From Bacillota bacterium (GTDB lineage: Bacteria > Bacillota > Clostridia > Christensenellales > UMGS416), in contig JAEWRW010000006.1 of NCBI GenBank assembly GCA_023398815.1, forward strand, positions 1-64,000: a stretch of DNA of 64,000 bases. Direction: 5' to 3'. Each line of letters opens with the position of its first letter. Position 1 is the first letter of the stretch. Of this stretch, positions 1 to 8,421 are shown in pieces. Below the pieces are notes generated by a model. It had not been told where the DNA came from. It did no database searches and worked only from the letters and a program-made list of their open reading frames with translations. A program made the position numbers and the translations under genes.

Positions 1-1332
1 GAACACCGCCGTGATGAGGGAAGCCAGTACATCAGCCACCGGGCCGGCCAGGTATACGCCCCGAATGCCCAGCCACAGCGGCAAAAGGAGCACCGCAGGG
101 ATGAGCAGCAGCACCTGGCGAGAAAGGCTCAGCACCAGTGAGTGGGCGGGCTTGCCCACCGACTGGAAGTAGTTGGAGCTGACGACCTGGAAGCCCACCA
201 CCGGCAGCGCCAGCAGGTAGAGGCGCATGGCCACCGGCCCCTCGCGCATGAGGTCGGCGTTCTGGGAACCGAAGAGCAGGATGGCCTTCTCGGCACCAAT
301 CATCAGCACCGCCCAGAACACAACGATGACCGCCGTGGCCAGGAGAATGGACTGCACCAAGAGCCGCCGCACGCGGTCATAGAGCTGGGCGCCATAGTTG
401 AAGCCAATGATGGGCTGGGCGCCCTGGTTGATGCCAAAGATTGGCATCATCAGCACCGCCGACACCGCCATGACCGTGCCGATGGCTGCCACAGCCACGT
501 CGCCGCCATAGCGGAGCAGGGAGTTGTTCATGATGGCCTGCACCAGCGACATGGCCAGCTGCAGCGCGCAGGGGGAAATGCCGATGGACACGATGGCCAC
601 CAGCGTCTTCCACTGGGGGCGCAGGTTTTTGACCCGCAGCCGCAGGGGCAGGCGATGGCGCAGGAAGTAGGAGAGCGAAAAGAGCATGGAGCAAAGCTGG
701 GCGATGACCGTAGCCAGTGCCGAGCCGCCCACGCCCCAGTGGAACACGAAGAGGAAGAGCGGGGCCAGCACAATGTTGACGCCCACCCCCACGAACATCA
801 TGGTCATGGCGATGGTGGTGAAGCCCTGTGCCAATATGGTGCGACTGAGCGTGAACCCAAGGGTGTTGATGACGCCGCCCAGCAGCATCACCAGCAGATA
901 GGAGCGAGCGTAGGGCAGCACGTCGGCACTGGCACCGAAGCGAATGAGAATGGGGTCGGCAAAGATAGCAAAGCCGACGCAGAGAAGTGCCGACATCACC
1001 ACGCTCAGGGTAACGCTGTTGCCGATGTACTCCTCGGCCTTGTCCCGCTCCCCACGGCCCAGGCTCAGGGAGATGTTGGCCGCGCCGCCCGCGCCCGCGA
1101 GCATTGCCACCGCAAAGAGGATGGTGGTGACCGGCTGGGCCACCGTGATGCCGGCGATGCCCAACTCCCCCGTTCCACCGGGCAGATGCCCCACGAAAAC
1201 GCGGTCAATGAGTACATACAGTGCGTTGGCCAGCATGCCCACGATGGTGGGCAGTGAATACTTGACAATGAGACCAAAAGTTTGAGCGTGGGCGAACTCC
1301 TCAGACTTGTCCCGCATGGATGAATTTGGCAT
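1..1332 (-). CDS. MATE family efflux transporter (3' end beyond window)
   Basis: Multidrug/toxin extrusion (MATE) antiporter of the cytoplasmic membrane; substrate unknown. The 444 visible codons run open to the window edge, so the gene is cut near its C-terminus (the family is about 450 residues). The N-terminus has the typical soluble stretch followed by YSLPTIVGMLANALYVLIDR and VFVGH, and later segments carry QGAQPIIGFNYGA, a repeat-end signature of MATE proteins. About twelve hydrophobic segments alternate with short loops. The ATG at 1332 is chosen because a GAGGAA ribosome binding site lies about 7 nt upstream. It is transcribed alone from its own promoter, away from the branched-chain operon. 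Confidence 0.93.
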   Translation of the reverse strand, partial: MPNSSMRDKSEEFAHAQTFGLIVKYSLPTIVGMLANALYVLIDRVFVGHLPGGTGELGIAGITVAQPVTTILFAVAMLAGAGGAANISLSLGRGERDKAEEYIGNSVTLSVVMSALLCVGFAIFADPILIRFGASADVLPYARSYLLVMLLGGVINTLGFTLSRTILAQGFTTIAMTMMFVGVGVNIVLAPLFLFVFHWGVGGSALATVIAQLCSMLFSLSYFLRHRLPLRLRVKNLRPQWKTLVAIVSIGISPCALQLAMSLVQAIMNNSLLRYGGDVAVAAIGTVMAVSAVLMMPIFGINQGAQPIIGFNYGAQLYDRVRRLLVQSILLATAVIVVFWAVLMIGAEKAILLFGSQNADLMREGPVAMRLYLLALPVVGFQVVSSNYFQSVGKPAHSLVLSLSRQVLLLIPAVLLLPLWLGIRGVYLAGPVADVLASLITAVF

Positions 1333-1369
1333 GCAATTTCCTCAATTTCTCTTAAAACGTATGGGGTAG

Positions 1370-1398
1370 AGTATACGCCGGTCGTGTGCGCCCGTCAA
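1370..1398 (-). promoter_or_regulatory. Promoter of the MATE gene
   Basis: Read on the minus strand: -35 TTGACG at 1398-1393, 17-nt spacer, -10 TATACT at 1375-1370. It sits 38 nt upstream of the MATE start codon and matches the SigA consensus closely. Confidence 0.75.
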
Positions 1399-1569
1399 TG
1401 CTATGGTACCTGTTGAAAGCCACACGTATGAGTCAAACCAGTGTGTGGAACAAAGCGTCTTCTTAGCACCTTTTTTGCATGGAATTCACGATCAGCCGCC
1501 ATTTGTCAACATCACATATACAAAGCGAACCTTCCAAAGGATGTGCGTCCGCGGAATCCTCATCGTGTC

Positions 1570-2132
1570 TACACAGGAACATCCCCCGCAGCCGCAGGCC
1601 GGTTCATCCGCCCATCGCAACGCCTAGACACCTTCCCGGCACCTCGCCCGCATCGTGCGGGCTTGCACAACCCTGTGGGTTGTGCCCCGGTGCCGTCGGC
1701 CTTAGGCGCATCCTGCGCCTTGGGTTGCTCACACCGCTCTCAAGCGATTCGGACGAATCGCTCTGCCGCGGCGTGGGGCCAGTGGGCCAAGGCACAACAC
1801 AGCCCGTTCGTAGCACTCAGCCCACCCGCCCGCAGGCGCGTCTCCCCCGCAAAGGACGAGCATGAGCTGAGCAAAGAGAAGCCGCGCGTCACTCGTGTGC
1901 GAGAGCAACACGCCGCAGCCGCAGGCCGGTTCATCCGGCCAAGGCACGAAGCACTCCGCCCGTGGCACTTAGCCCACCCGCCCACAGGCGCGTCTCCCCC
2001 GTAAAAGGCATGCACGAGCTGAGCAAAAAGAAGCCCCGCGGCGGCGTGTACGTCGCGGGGCAAAACTAAACTCGTGCCGAGTTCTCCTACTCGCGACGGT
2101 CGCGTCAGCGGCCGGCGCGAAAGCGAAGCGCC
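1570..2132. repeat. Intergenic palindromic repeat block, B type, two tandem units
   Basis: No credible gene lies here. Two B units are visible: one begins near 1572 and one near 1911, and both start with CGCAGCCGCAGGCCGGTTCA. A direct repeat of about 64 nt links 1821-1884 with 1972-2035. In the first unit the loop after GGTTCATCCG is interrupted by about 160 nt (roughly 1610-1773) holding module M (GATTCGGACGAATCG core, TTGCTC, CATCGCAACG). Module M itself is interrupted by a further hairpin module N (about 1626-1717, with a GCCCGCATCGTGCGGGC stem). The second unit lacks the insertion. The same B units with M at the equivalent site recur at 23600-24150. Confidence 0.85.
2024..2061 (-). terminator. 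Intrinsic terminator of the ilv-leu operon, inside the repeat
   Basis: A perfect GC stem (GCCCCGCG with CGCGGGGC, 2033-2061) is followed on the minus strand by a TTCTTTTT tract. The loop GGCGGCGTGTACGT matches the hairpins at 23818 and 24053, whose stems differ by compensating base changes. Confidence 0.7.
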
Positions 2133-2133
2133 G

Positions 2134-3804
2134 TCAGTCGATAATGTCCGCGGCGTGCACAAACCGGTCGATGCTGTCGCCGGGGGCCACCATGGGCAGC
2201 ACGATCTCGTCGTGATCCACCACACACTCCAGGAAGGCGGGACCGGGGCTCTCCAGCAGCCAGGTCAGGGCGTCCTCCACGTCAGCGCGGTCGGTCAGCC
2301 GCCGGGTGGGCAGGCCAAACCCCTCGGCGACCTTGCAGAGATTGACGTCCTCGATGAGGTCGGTCTGGCTGTAGCGCCGCTCGTAAAAGAGCGTCTGCCA
2401 CTGGCGCACCATGCCCAGGGTGTGGTTGTTGATGAGCAGAATCTTCAGCGGCACGCCGTAGCGAGCCACGGTGGTCAGCTCGTTCAAATTCATGCGGAAA
2501 CTGCCATCGCCGGTGATGAGGACCACCGGGCGGTCGGGGTTGCCCACCTTGGCACCGATGGCTGCGCCCATGCCAAAGCCCATCGTGCCCAACCCGCCGG
2601 AGGTGACAAGGCTGCCCGCCCGGCGGAAGTGGTAGTACTGGGCCGTCCACATCTGGTGCTGGCCAACGTCGGTCACCACGATGGTGTCGTCGCCTGTCAG
2701 GGCCGAAAGCTGCTCGATGACGTACTGGGGCTTGAGCCCGCCGCTGCCATAGGCGAGGGGCGCTTCGGCCTTCCAGCGGTCAATCTGCGCCAGCCAATCG
2801 GGCCGGCGCAGCTCCGGCAGACGGGCAAGCAGCGCCTCTAGCACCGTCGTGAGGTCGCCCACGATGCCGTGGTGGGCCTGCACGTTTTTGTTGACCTCCG
2901 CCGGGTCGATGTCGATGTGCAGCACCTGGGCGTCGGGGGCAAACCCATCGGAGCGGCCAATGACGCGGTCGGAGAAACGCGCCCCCACAACGATCAGCAG
3001 GTCGCAGTTCGTCACGCCCATGTTGGAGGCCTTGGAGCCGTGCATGCCGATCATGCCAGTGAAGAGCCGGTGCTCGCTGCTGATGGCCCCCTGCCCCATG
3101 AGGCTGCAGGCTACCGGCGCGCAGATGCGCTCGGCAAAGCGGGTCAGCAACCCATCGGCCCGGCAGCTCACCACGCCGCCCCCGGCGAAGAGGAACGGCT
3201 TGTGTGCGTTGCGGATGAGCTCCACCGCCTCGCGAATTTCACGCTCCTGCGGCACCGACGGCGGGCTCGGCGGCAGGGGTTGGGCGGGCTCATATTCACA
3301 GAGTTTGGCGGTGATGTCCTTGGGCAGGTCCACCAGCACGGGGCCGGGCCGGCCGCTGGCAGCCACGGCAAAGGCCTCCCGCAGGGTGGGGGCCAGCTTC
3401 TCCACACTGCGCACCTGGTAGTTGTGCTTGGTGATGGGCATCGTGATGCCCACGATGTCGACCTCCTGGAAGCTATCCCGCCCCAGGAGCGATGTGGTGA
3501 CGTTGCCCGTCAGCGCCACCATGGGTGTGGAGTCCATGTAGGCCGTCGCCAAGCCCGTCACCAGGTTGGTGGCCCCGGGGCCGGAGGTCGCCAGCACCAC
3601 GCCGGGGCGACCGGTGGAGCGGGCGTAACCGTCGGCGGCGTGGCAGGCCCCCTGTTCGTGGGCCGTCAGCACGTGGCGGATGGTGCCATCCTGCGCCAGA
3701 GCGTCGTAGATGTAGAGAACCGACCCACCGGGAAACCCGAAGATCGTGTCCACGCCCTGCTCCTTCAGGCACTCCAGCAGGATCTGGGATCCTGTCAGCT
3801 TCAT
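2134..3804 (-). CDS. ilvB: Acetolactate synthase, catalytic (large) subunit
   Basis: Thiamine-diphosphate enzyme joining two pyruvates to acetolactate (valine/leucine), or pyruvate and 2-oxobutyrate for isoleucine. At 556 residues it has the standard length. The catalytic glutamate is E50 in TAHEQGACHAADGYAR, the FAD/TPP domain follows, and the TPP motif GDGSFRMNLNE...INNH lies near the C-terminus. The frame is open upstream of 3804, but the ATG at 3804 has GGAGGAA in front and begins MKLTGSQILLECL, as the family does. It is the last gene of the operon, 17 nt after ilvD. Its regulatory subunit ilvN is at the opposite (5') end, an uncommon arrangement because ilvBN are usually adjacent. Confidence 0.97.
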   Translation of the reverse strand: MKLTGSQILLECLKEQGVDTIFGFPGGSVLYIYDALAQDGTIRHVLTAHEQGACHAADGYARSTGRPGVVLATSGPGATNLVTGLATAYMDSTPMVALTGNVTTSLLGRDSFQEVDIVGITMPITKHNYQVRSVEKLAPTLREAFAVAASGRPGPVLVDLPKDITAKLCEYEPAQPLPPSPPSVPQEREIREAVELIRNAHKPFLFAGGGVVSCRADGLLTRFAERICAPVACSLMGQGAISSEHRLFTGMIGMHGSKASNMGVTNCDLLIVVGARFSDRVIGRSDGFAPDAQVLHIDIDPAEVNKNVQAHHGIVGDLTTVLEALLARLPELRRPDWLAQIDRWKAEAPLAYGSGGLKPQYVIEQLSALTGDDTIVVTDVGQHQMWTAQYYHFRRAGSLVTSGGLGTMGFGMGAAIGAKVGNPDRPVVLITGDGSFRMNLNELTTVARYGVPLKILLINNHTLGMVRQWQTLFYERRYSQTDLIEDVNLCKVAEGFGLPTRRLTDRADVEDALTWLLESPGPAFLECVVDHDEIVLPMVAPGDSIDRFVHAADIID

Positions 3805-3821
3805 CGCATGTTCCTCCTTCG

Positions 3822-5471
3822 TCAGCGCACCACGGCGCCCTCGCTGGCCGGGGACACCAAACGGGCGTACCGGGCCAGGTAGCCGGTGGTGATGCGGGGC
3901 GGCCGGGGTGACCACTTGGCCCGCCGAGCCTCTAGCTCTTCCCCGCTCACACGCACATTCAAGGTTCCCTTCTCAATGTCGATGTCCACGATGTCCCCCT
4001 CCCGCACCAGGGCGATGGGGCCACCGGAGGCAGCCTCCGGTGACACATGGCCGATGGCCGCGCCGCGGGTGGCCCCGCTGAAGCGCCCGTCGGTGAGCAG
4101 AGCCACCGACTTATCGAGCCCCGCACCCATCAGCGCCGAGGTGGGCATGAGCATCTCCCGCATACCGGGGCCGCCAGCCGGGCCTTCGTAGCGGATGACG
4201 ACGACGTCACCGGCCACGATCTTGCCGCCGAAGATGGCCGCGATGGCCTCCTCCTCGCCGTCAAAGACCCGGGCCGGGCCGCTGTGGCGCATCATCTCCG
4301 GCGCGACGGCGGCCTTCTTGACGACCGCGCCGTCGGGGGTGATGTTGCCGGTGAGCACGGCGATGCCGCCGGTTGCGGCGTAGGGCTCGCTGACCGGGCG
4401 GATGACCGTGGCGTCCAGCACCGGGGCATCGGCCACGTTCTCAGCCACGGTGCGGCCGGTGGCCGTCGGCAGGCTGCCGTTTAATAGCCCCGCCGCCAGC
4501 AGCGCGCCCATGACGGCCCGCACCCCACCAGCGCGCTCCAGATCCTCCACATGGTGGTGGCCCGCCGGGTTCAACCGGCAGAGGTTGGGCGTGCGGGCGC
4601 TGACCCGGCTGATGACCGACAGATCGAGCGGCACGCCGGCTTCCTGCGCCACGGCCAACAGGTGGAGCACCGAATTGGTGCTGCACCCCAGCGCCATGTC
4701 CACAGTGAGAGCGTTCTCAAAGGCCTGAGGCGTCAGGATGTCCCGCGGTTTCCGATCCATCTCGATGAGTTTCATGATCTGCATGCCGGCGTGCTTGGCG
4801 AGCCGCAGCCGTGCCGCGTACACCGCCGGGATGGTGCCGTTGCCGGGGAGCGCCATGCCCAGCGCCTCACACAAGCAGTTCATGCTGTTGGCGGTGAACA
4901 TGCCCGAGCAGGAACCGCAGCCCGGGCAGGCTGTGTCCTCAATGTGCCGCAGGGCGGCATCGTCAATCTTGCCGGCGGCGCGGGCACCCACGCCTTCAAA
5001 GACCGAGTTCAAGTCACTGGCCCCGGCACCCGCCAGCATGGGCCCGCCGCTGATGACGATGGCCGGAATGTTGACACGGGCCGCCGCCATCAGCATGGCC
5101 GGCACGATCTTGTCACAGTTGGGCACCAGCACCATGGCGTCAAAGGCATGGGCGGTCACCATGGCCTCGATGGAGTCGGCAATGAGTTCCCGCGAGGCCA
5201 GGGAGTAATGCATGCCCTTGTGCCCCATGGCAATGCCATCGCACACGCCGATGACGGGGAACTTGACCGGCGTACCGCCGGACATGCGCACACCCGCCGC
5301 CGCCGCCTCAGCCACCTTGTCAAGGTGCATGTGGCCGGGCACGATCTCGCTGTGGGCATGGACGACGGCGACGAGCGGACGGGCAATCTCCTCGTCGGTG
5401 TAGCCCATGGCCTTGAAGAGCGAGCGATGGGGGGCCCGCTCCATCCCCTTTTTTACTGCGTCGGAGCGCAT
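3822..5471 (-). CDS. ilvD: Dihydroxy-acid dehydratase
   Basis: Iron-sulfur dehydratase converting 2,3-dihydroxy-isovalerate or -methylvalerate to the 2-oxo acids, the shared penultimate step for Val, Leu and Ile. It has 549 residues. Cluster ligands are visible in VPNCDKIVPAML and in ACPGCGSCSGMFTANSMNCL. The start at 5471 (MRSDAVKKGMERAPHRSLF) is the conserved N-terminus; the frame is open further upstream, through leuB in another register. It lies between leuB and ilvB with short spacers, consistent with one transcript. Confidence 0.97.
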   Translation of the reverse strand: MRSDAVKKGMERAPHRSLFKAMGYTDEEIARPLVAVVHAHSEIVPGHMHLDKVAEAAAAGVRMSGGTPVKFPVIGVCDGIAMGHKGMHYSLASRELIADSIEAMVTAHAFDAMVLVPNCDKIVPAMLMAAARVNIPAIVISGGPMLAGAGASDLNSVFEGVGARAAGKIDDAALRHIEDTACPGCGSCSGMFTANSMNCLCEALGMALPGNGTIPAVYAARLRLAKHAGMQIMKLIEMDRKPRDILTPQAFENALTVDMALGCSTNSVLHLLAVAQEAGVPLDLSVISRVSARTPNLCRLNPAGHHHVEDLERAGGVRAVMGALLAAGLLNGSLPTATGRTVAENVADAPVLDATVIRPVSEPYAATGGIAVLTGNITPDGAVVKKAAVAPEMMRHSGPARVFDGEEEAIAAIFGGKIVAGDVVVIRYEGPAGGPGMREMLMPTSALMGAGLDKSVALLTDGRFSGATRGAAIGHVSPEAASGGPIALVREGDIVDIDIEKGTLNVRVSGEELEARRAKWSPRPPRITTGYLARYARLVSPASEGAVVR

Positions 5472-5493
5472 GGCATTCACAACCTTTCTATGT

Positions 5494-6564
5494 TCAGAGG
5501 GCCTCGGCGATGCGCCGGCCCATTTCCTCGGTACCCACCCGGGTGCAGCCGGGGGTGGCGATGTCGCCGGTGCGGTACCCCGCGGCCAGCACGGCCTTGA
5601 CGGCGTCCTCGACGGCACGGGCCTCAGCCTCCAGCGCCAGGGAGTGCCGCAGGAGCATGGCCGCTGAGAGGATGGTGGCCAGGGGGTTAGCCTTGTCCTG
5701 CCCGGCGATGTCGGGGGCCGAGCCGTGCACCGGCTCGTAGAGGCCGAAGCTGCCGTGACCAAGGCTCGCCGAGGGCAGCATGCCGATGCTGCCGGTGATA
5801 ACGGAAGCCAGATCCGACAGGATATCGCCAAAGGTGTTCTCAGAGAGGATGACGTCGAACTGCTTGGGCCGGGCCACCAGTTGCATGGCGGCGTTGTCCA
5901 CATACAGGTGGTCCACCGTCACGTCGGGGTAATCAGCCGCCACCCGCTCCACCGTGCGCCGCCACAGGCGGGAGCTTTCAAGGATGTTAGCCTTGTCCAC
6001 CGAGGTCAGATGTTTGCGGCGCACCCGCGCGGCCTCAAAGCCCTGCCGAGCCACGCGCTCCACCTCATAGTCGGAGTAGACCATCGTGTCGTAAGCGCTC
6101 TCGCCGGTACTCGTCTGGGTGTGGCCTTTAGCGCCAAAATAGAGCCCGCCGGTCAGCTCGCGTACCACGAGGACGTCGAGACCACCCTCCACGAGCTCAG
6201 GCCGCAGGGGGCAGGCCGCCGCCAACTCGGGGTACAGCAGCGCCGGGCGGAGGTTCGCAAACAGCGACAGCCCGCCACGCAGGCCCAGAAGGGCCTTCTC
6301 AGGCCGCTGGTCACCGGGCAGGGTGTCCCACTTGGGGCCACCCACCGCGCCCAGCAGCACCGCGTCAGACTCCCGGCAGATGGCCATGGTCTCGTCGGGC
6401 AGGGGCGTGCCGGTGGCATCGATGGCCGCGCCGCCGGCCAGCACCGTGCGGAAGGCAAAGGCATGGCCGAAGCGTTGACCAACCTTTTCGAGAACGCGGA
6501 CGGCCTGGGCCACCACGTCGGGGCCGATGCCGTCACCGGGGATCAGCGTGATTTTGGCGTTCAT
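5494..6564 (-). CDS. leuB: 3-isopropylmalate dehydrogenase
   Basis: NAD-dependent oxidative decarboxylation of 3-isopropylmalate to 2-oxoisocaproate in leucine synthesis. It has 356 residues. Recognised by MNAKITLIPGDGIGPDVV at the start, SENTFGDILSDL, and the C-terminal GSAPDIAGQDKANP cofactor-binding signature. Because the enzyme family also oxidises 3-methylmalate, it can serve the citramalate route to 2-oxobutyrate. The ATG at 6564 overlaps the leuD stop (ATGA), so the two genes are translationally coupled. Confidence 0.97.
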   Translation of the reverse strand: MNAKITLIPGDGIGPDVVAQAVRVLEKVGQRFGHAFAFRTVLAGGAAIDATGTPLPDETMAICRESDAVLLGAVGGPKWDTLPGDQRPEKALLGLRGGLSLFANLRPALLYPELAAACPLRPELVEGGLDVLVVRELTGGLYFGAKGHTQTSTGESAYDTMVYSDYEVERVARQGFEAARVRRKHLTSVDKANILESSRLWRRTVERVAADYPDVTVDHLYVDNAAMQLVARPKQFDVILSENTFGDILSDLASVITGSIGMLPSASLGHGSFGLYEPVHGSAPDIAGQDKANPLATILSAAMLLRHSLALEAEARAVEDAVKAVLAAGYRTGDIATPGCTRVGTEEMGRRIAEAL

Positions 6565-7058
6565 GCGCCCACCTCCCCATCCTTGATGCTGTTCAGGAGC
6601 CCACCGGCAGCGATGATGCGCTGCAGAAACGGCGGGAACGGCTGGGCCTGAAAGGTTTTGCCGCTGGTCACATCGCGGATGACGCCGGTATCGAAGTCGA
6701 CCTCCACCTCGTCCCCGGCGGCGATGCCGGCCACGGCCTCGGCGCACTCCAGAATGGGGAGGCCGATGTTGATGGCGTTGCGGAAGAAGATGCGCGCGAA
6801 GCTCACGGCAATGACGCAGGACACGCCGCTGGCCTTGATGGCGATGGGCGCGTGCTCGCGGGAGGAGCCGCAGCCAAAGTTGTCGCCAGCCACGATGATG
6901 TCGCCGGGCTTTACCTTTTTGATGAAGTCGGCGTCGATGTCCTCCATGCAGTGGGCCGCCAGGTGGGCGGGCTCGGAGCTATTGAGATACCGCGCCGGAA
7001 TGATGACGTCGGTGTCGACGTTGTTGCCGTAGTGGAATGCCGTACCCTTTGCGTTCAT
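6561..7058 (-). CDS. leuD: 3-isopropylmalate dehydratase, small subunit
   Basis: Small (swivel-domain) subunit of isopropylmalate isomerase. It has 165 residues, the short archaeal/clostridial-type LeuD. Visible signatures are GNNVDTDVIIPARYLN and NFGCGSSREHAPIAIK. The ATG at 7058 follows an AAGGGGGAG ribosome binding site. It sits 102 nt downstream of leuC, the widest spacing within the operon, and overlaps leuB by 4 nt. Confidence 0.96.
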   Translation of the reverse strand: MNAKGTAFHYGNNVDTDVIIPARYLNSSEPAHLAAHCMEDIDADFIKKVKPGDIIVAGDNFGCGSSREHAPIAIKASGVSCVIAVSFARIFFRNAINIGLPILECAEAVAGIAAGDEVEVDFDTGVIRDVTSGKTFQAQPFPPFLQRIIAAGGLLNSIKDGEVGA

Positions 7059-7160
7059 GTGACTCCCCCTTTTTATTTCGCCAAGGTGCTGGCGCGCCTT
7101 GGTGAGCTGATTGCTCTTGACTAAAAGCATCGGTTTTATCGCCAGCCAACCCTCCGAGCG

Positions 7161-8420
7161 TTAAAGTTCCTCCGGCGAAGCAATTCTACCCAGCACGGCG
7201 CTGGCGGCGGCCACGGCGGGGCTGGCCAGGTAGACCTCGGACTTCGGGTGCCCCATGCGGCCCACAAAGTTGCGGTTCGTCGTGGCGATGGCCCGCTCGC
7301 CCTCGGCGAGAATGCCCATGTGCCCGCCCAGGCAGGGCCCGCAGGTGGGTGTGCTGACCGCGCAACCGGCGTTGATAAAGACCTCCAGCAGGCCCAGCTT
7401 CATCGCGTCGAGGTAGATCTGCTGGGTGGCGGGCAGCACGATGACGCGCACACCCTTGGCCACCTTGCGGCCACGCAGCACGTCGGCAGCCGCCACGAGG
7501 TCGGAGAGCCGACCGTTGGTGCAGGAGCCGATGACCGCCTGATCAATGGTGACCGTGGCCGAGTCGGCGACCTTGCGGGCGTTCTCCGGCAGGTGGGGGA
7601 AGGCCACTGTCAGCGGCACCTCACCGAGGTTGATCTCGTAGGTCTTTTCGTACACCGCGTCGGCGTCGGGCTTATAGACCTTGGGCTCGCGGCGGAAGCG
7701 ATCGCGGCAGTAAGCCAGCGTCTGCTCATCCACCGGGAAGATGCCGTTCTTCGCCCCGGCCTCAATGGCCATGTTGGCGATGGTGAAGCGGTCATCCATC
7801 GTGAGGGCCGCAACGCCCGGGCCGGTGAACTCCATGGAGCGGTAGAGGGCCCCATCCACGCCGATCATGCCAATGATGTGGAGGATCAAATCCTTGCCGC
7901 TGACATAGGGGCCAAAGGAACCGGTGAGATGGAACCGCAGGGCGGCGGGTACCTTGAACCACGCCTTGCCGGTGGCCATGCCGGCGGCCATGTCGGTGCT
8001 GCCCACCCCGGTGGAGAAAGCCCCCAGCGCCCCGTAGGTGCAGGTGTGAGAGTCGGCACCGATGATGCAATCGCCGGGGCCGACGAGCCCCTGCTCGGGC
8101 AGCAGCGCGTGCTCCACGCCCATCTGGCCGATCTCGAAGTAGTTCTCCAGGTCGTGCTCGCCGGCAAACTGCCGCAGGCACAGGCACTGCTGGGCGGCCT
8201 GGATGTCCTTGTTGGGGGTGAAGTGATCGGGCACCAGGGCCACACGGCTGCGGTCAAAGACCTTGGTCGCGCCCATGCGGCGGAACTCGCCGATGGCGAT
8301 GGGCGCGGTGATGTCGTTGCCCAGCACCATGTCGAGGTCGCACTGCACGAACTGCCCGGCCTCCACCTTGTCCAAACCGGCGTGGGCCGCCAGTATTTTC
8401 TGCGTCATCGTCATTGCCAT
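7161..8420 (-). CDS. leuC: 3-isopropylmalate dehydratase, large subunit
   Basis: Aconitase-family [4Fe-4S] subunit isomerising 2- to 3-isopropylmalate; by analogy it can act on citramalate for the CimA route. It has 419 residues, the short LeuC/HacA class. Cluster cysteines are in GSCTNGRLSD and in TCGPCLGGHMG. The start at 8420 (MAMTMTQKILAAH) is one base after the cimA TGA and has AAAGGAG upstream. Another in-frame ATG at 8414 is possible. Confidence 0.96.
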   Translation of the reverse strand: MAMTMTQKILAAHAGLDKVEAGQFVQCDLDMVLGNDITAPIAIGEFRRMGATKVFDRSRVALVPDHFTPNKDIQAAQQCLCLRQFAGEHDLENYFEIGQMGVEHALLPEQGLVGPGDCIIGADSHTCTYGALGAFSTGVGSTDMAAGMATGKAWFKVPAALRFHLTGSFGPYVSGKDLILHIIGMIGVDGALYRSMEFTGPGVAALTMDDRFTIANMAIEAGAKNGIFPVDEQTLAYCRDRFRREPKVYKPDADAVYEKTYEINLGEVPLTVAFPHLPENARKVADSATVTIDQAVIGSCTNGRLSDLVAAADVLRGRKVAKGVRVIVLPATQQIYLDAMKLGLLEVFINAGCAVSTPTCGPCLGGHMGILAEGERAIATTNRNFVGRMGHPKSEVYLASPAVAAASAVLGRIASPEEL

Positions 8421-8421
8421 G

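Noticed and set aside
142..1257. 371-codon plus-strand frame at the left edge
   Set aside because: Antisense to the MATE gene, with extreme His/Gln content and no motif.
1403..2004. Small proteins encoded in the repeat blocks
   Set aside because: Several open frames of 60-190 codons cross the repeats in all directions, but they are Arg/Pro/Ser-rich, lack ribosome binding sites and change frame between repeat copies.
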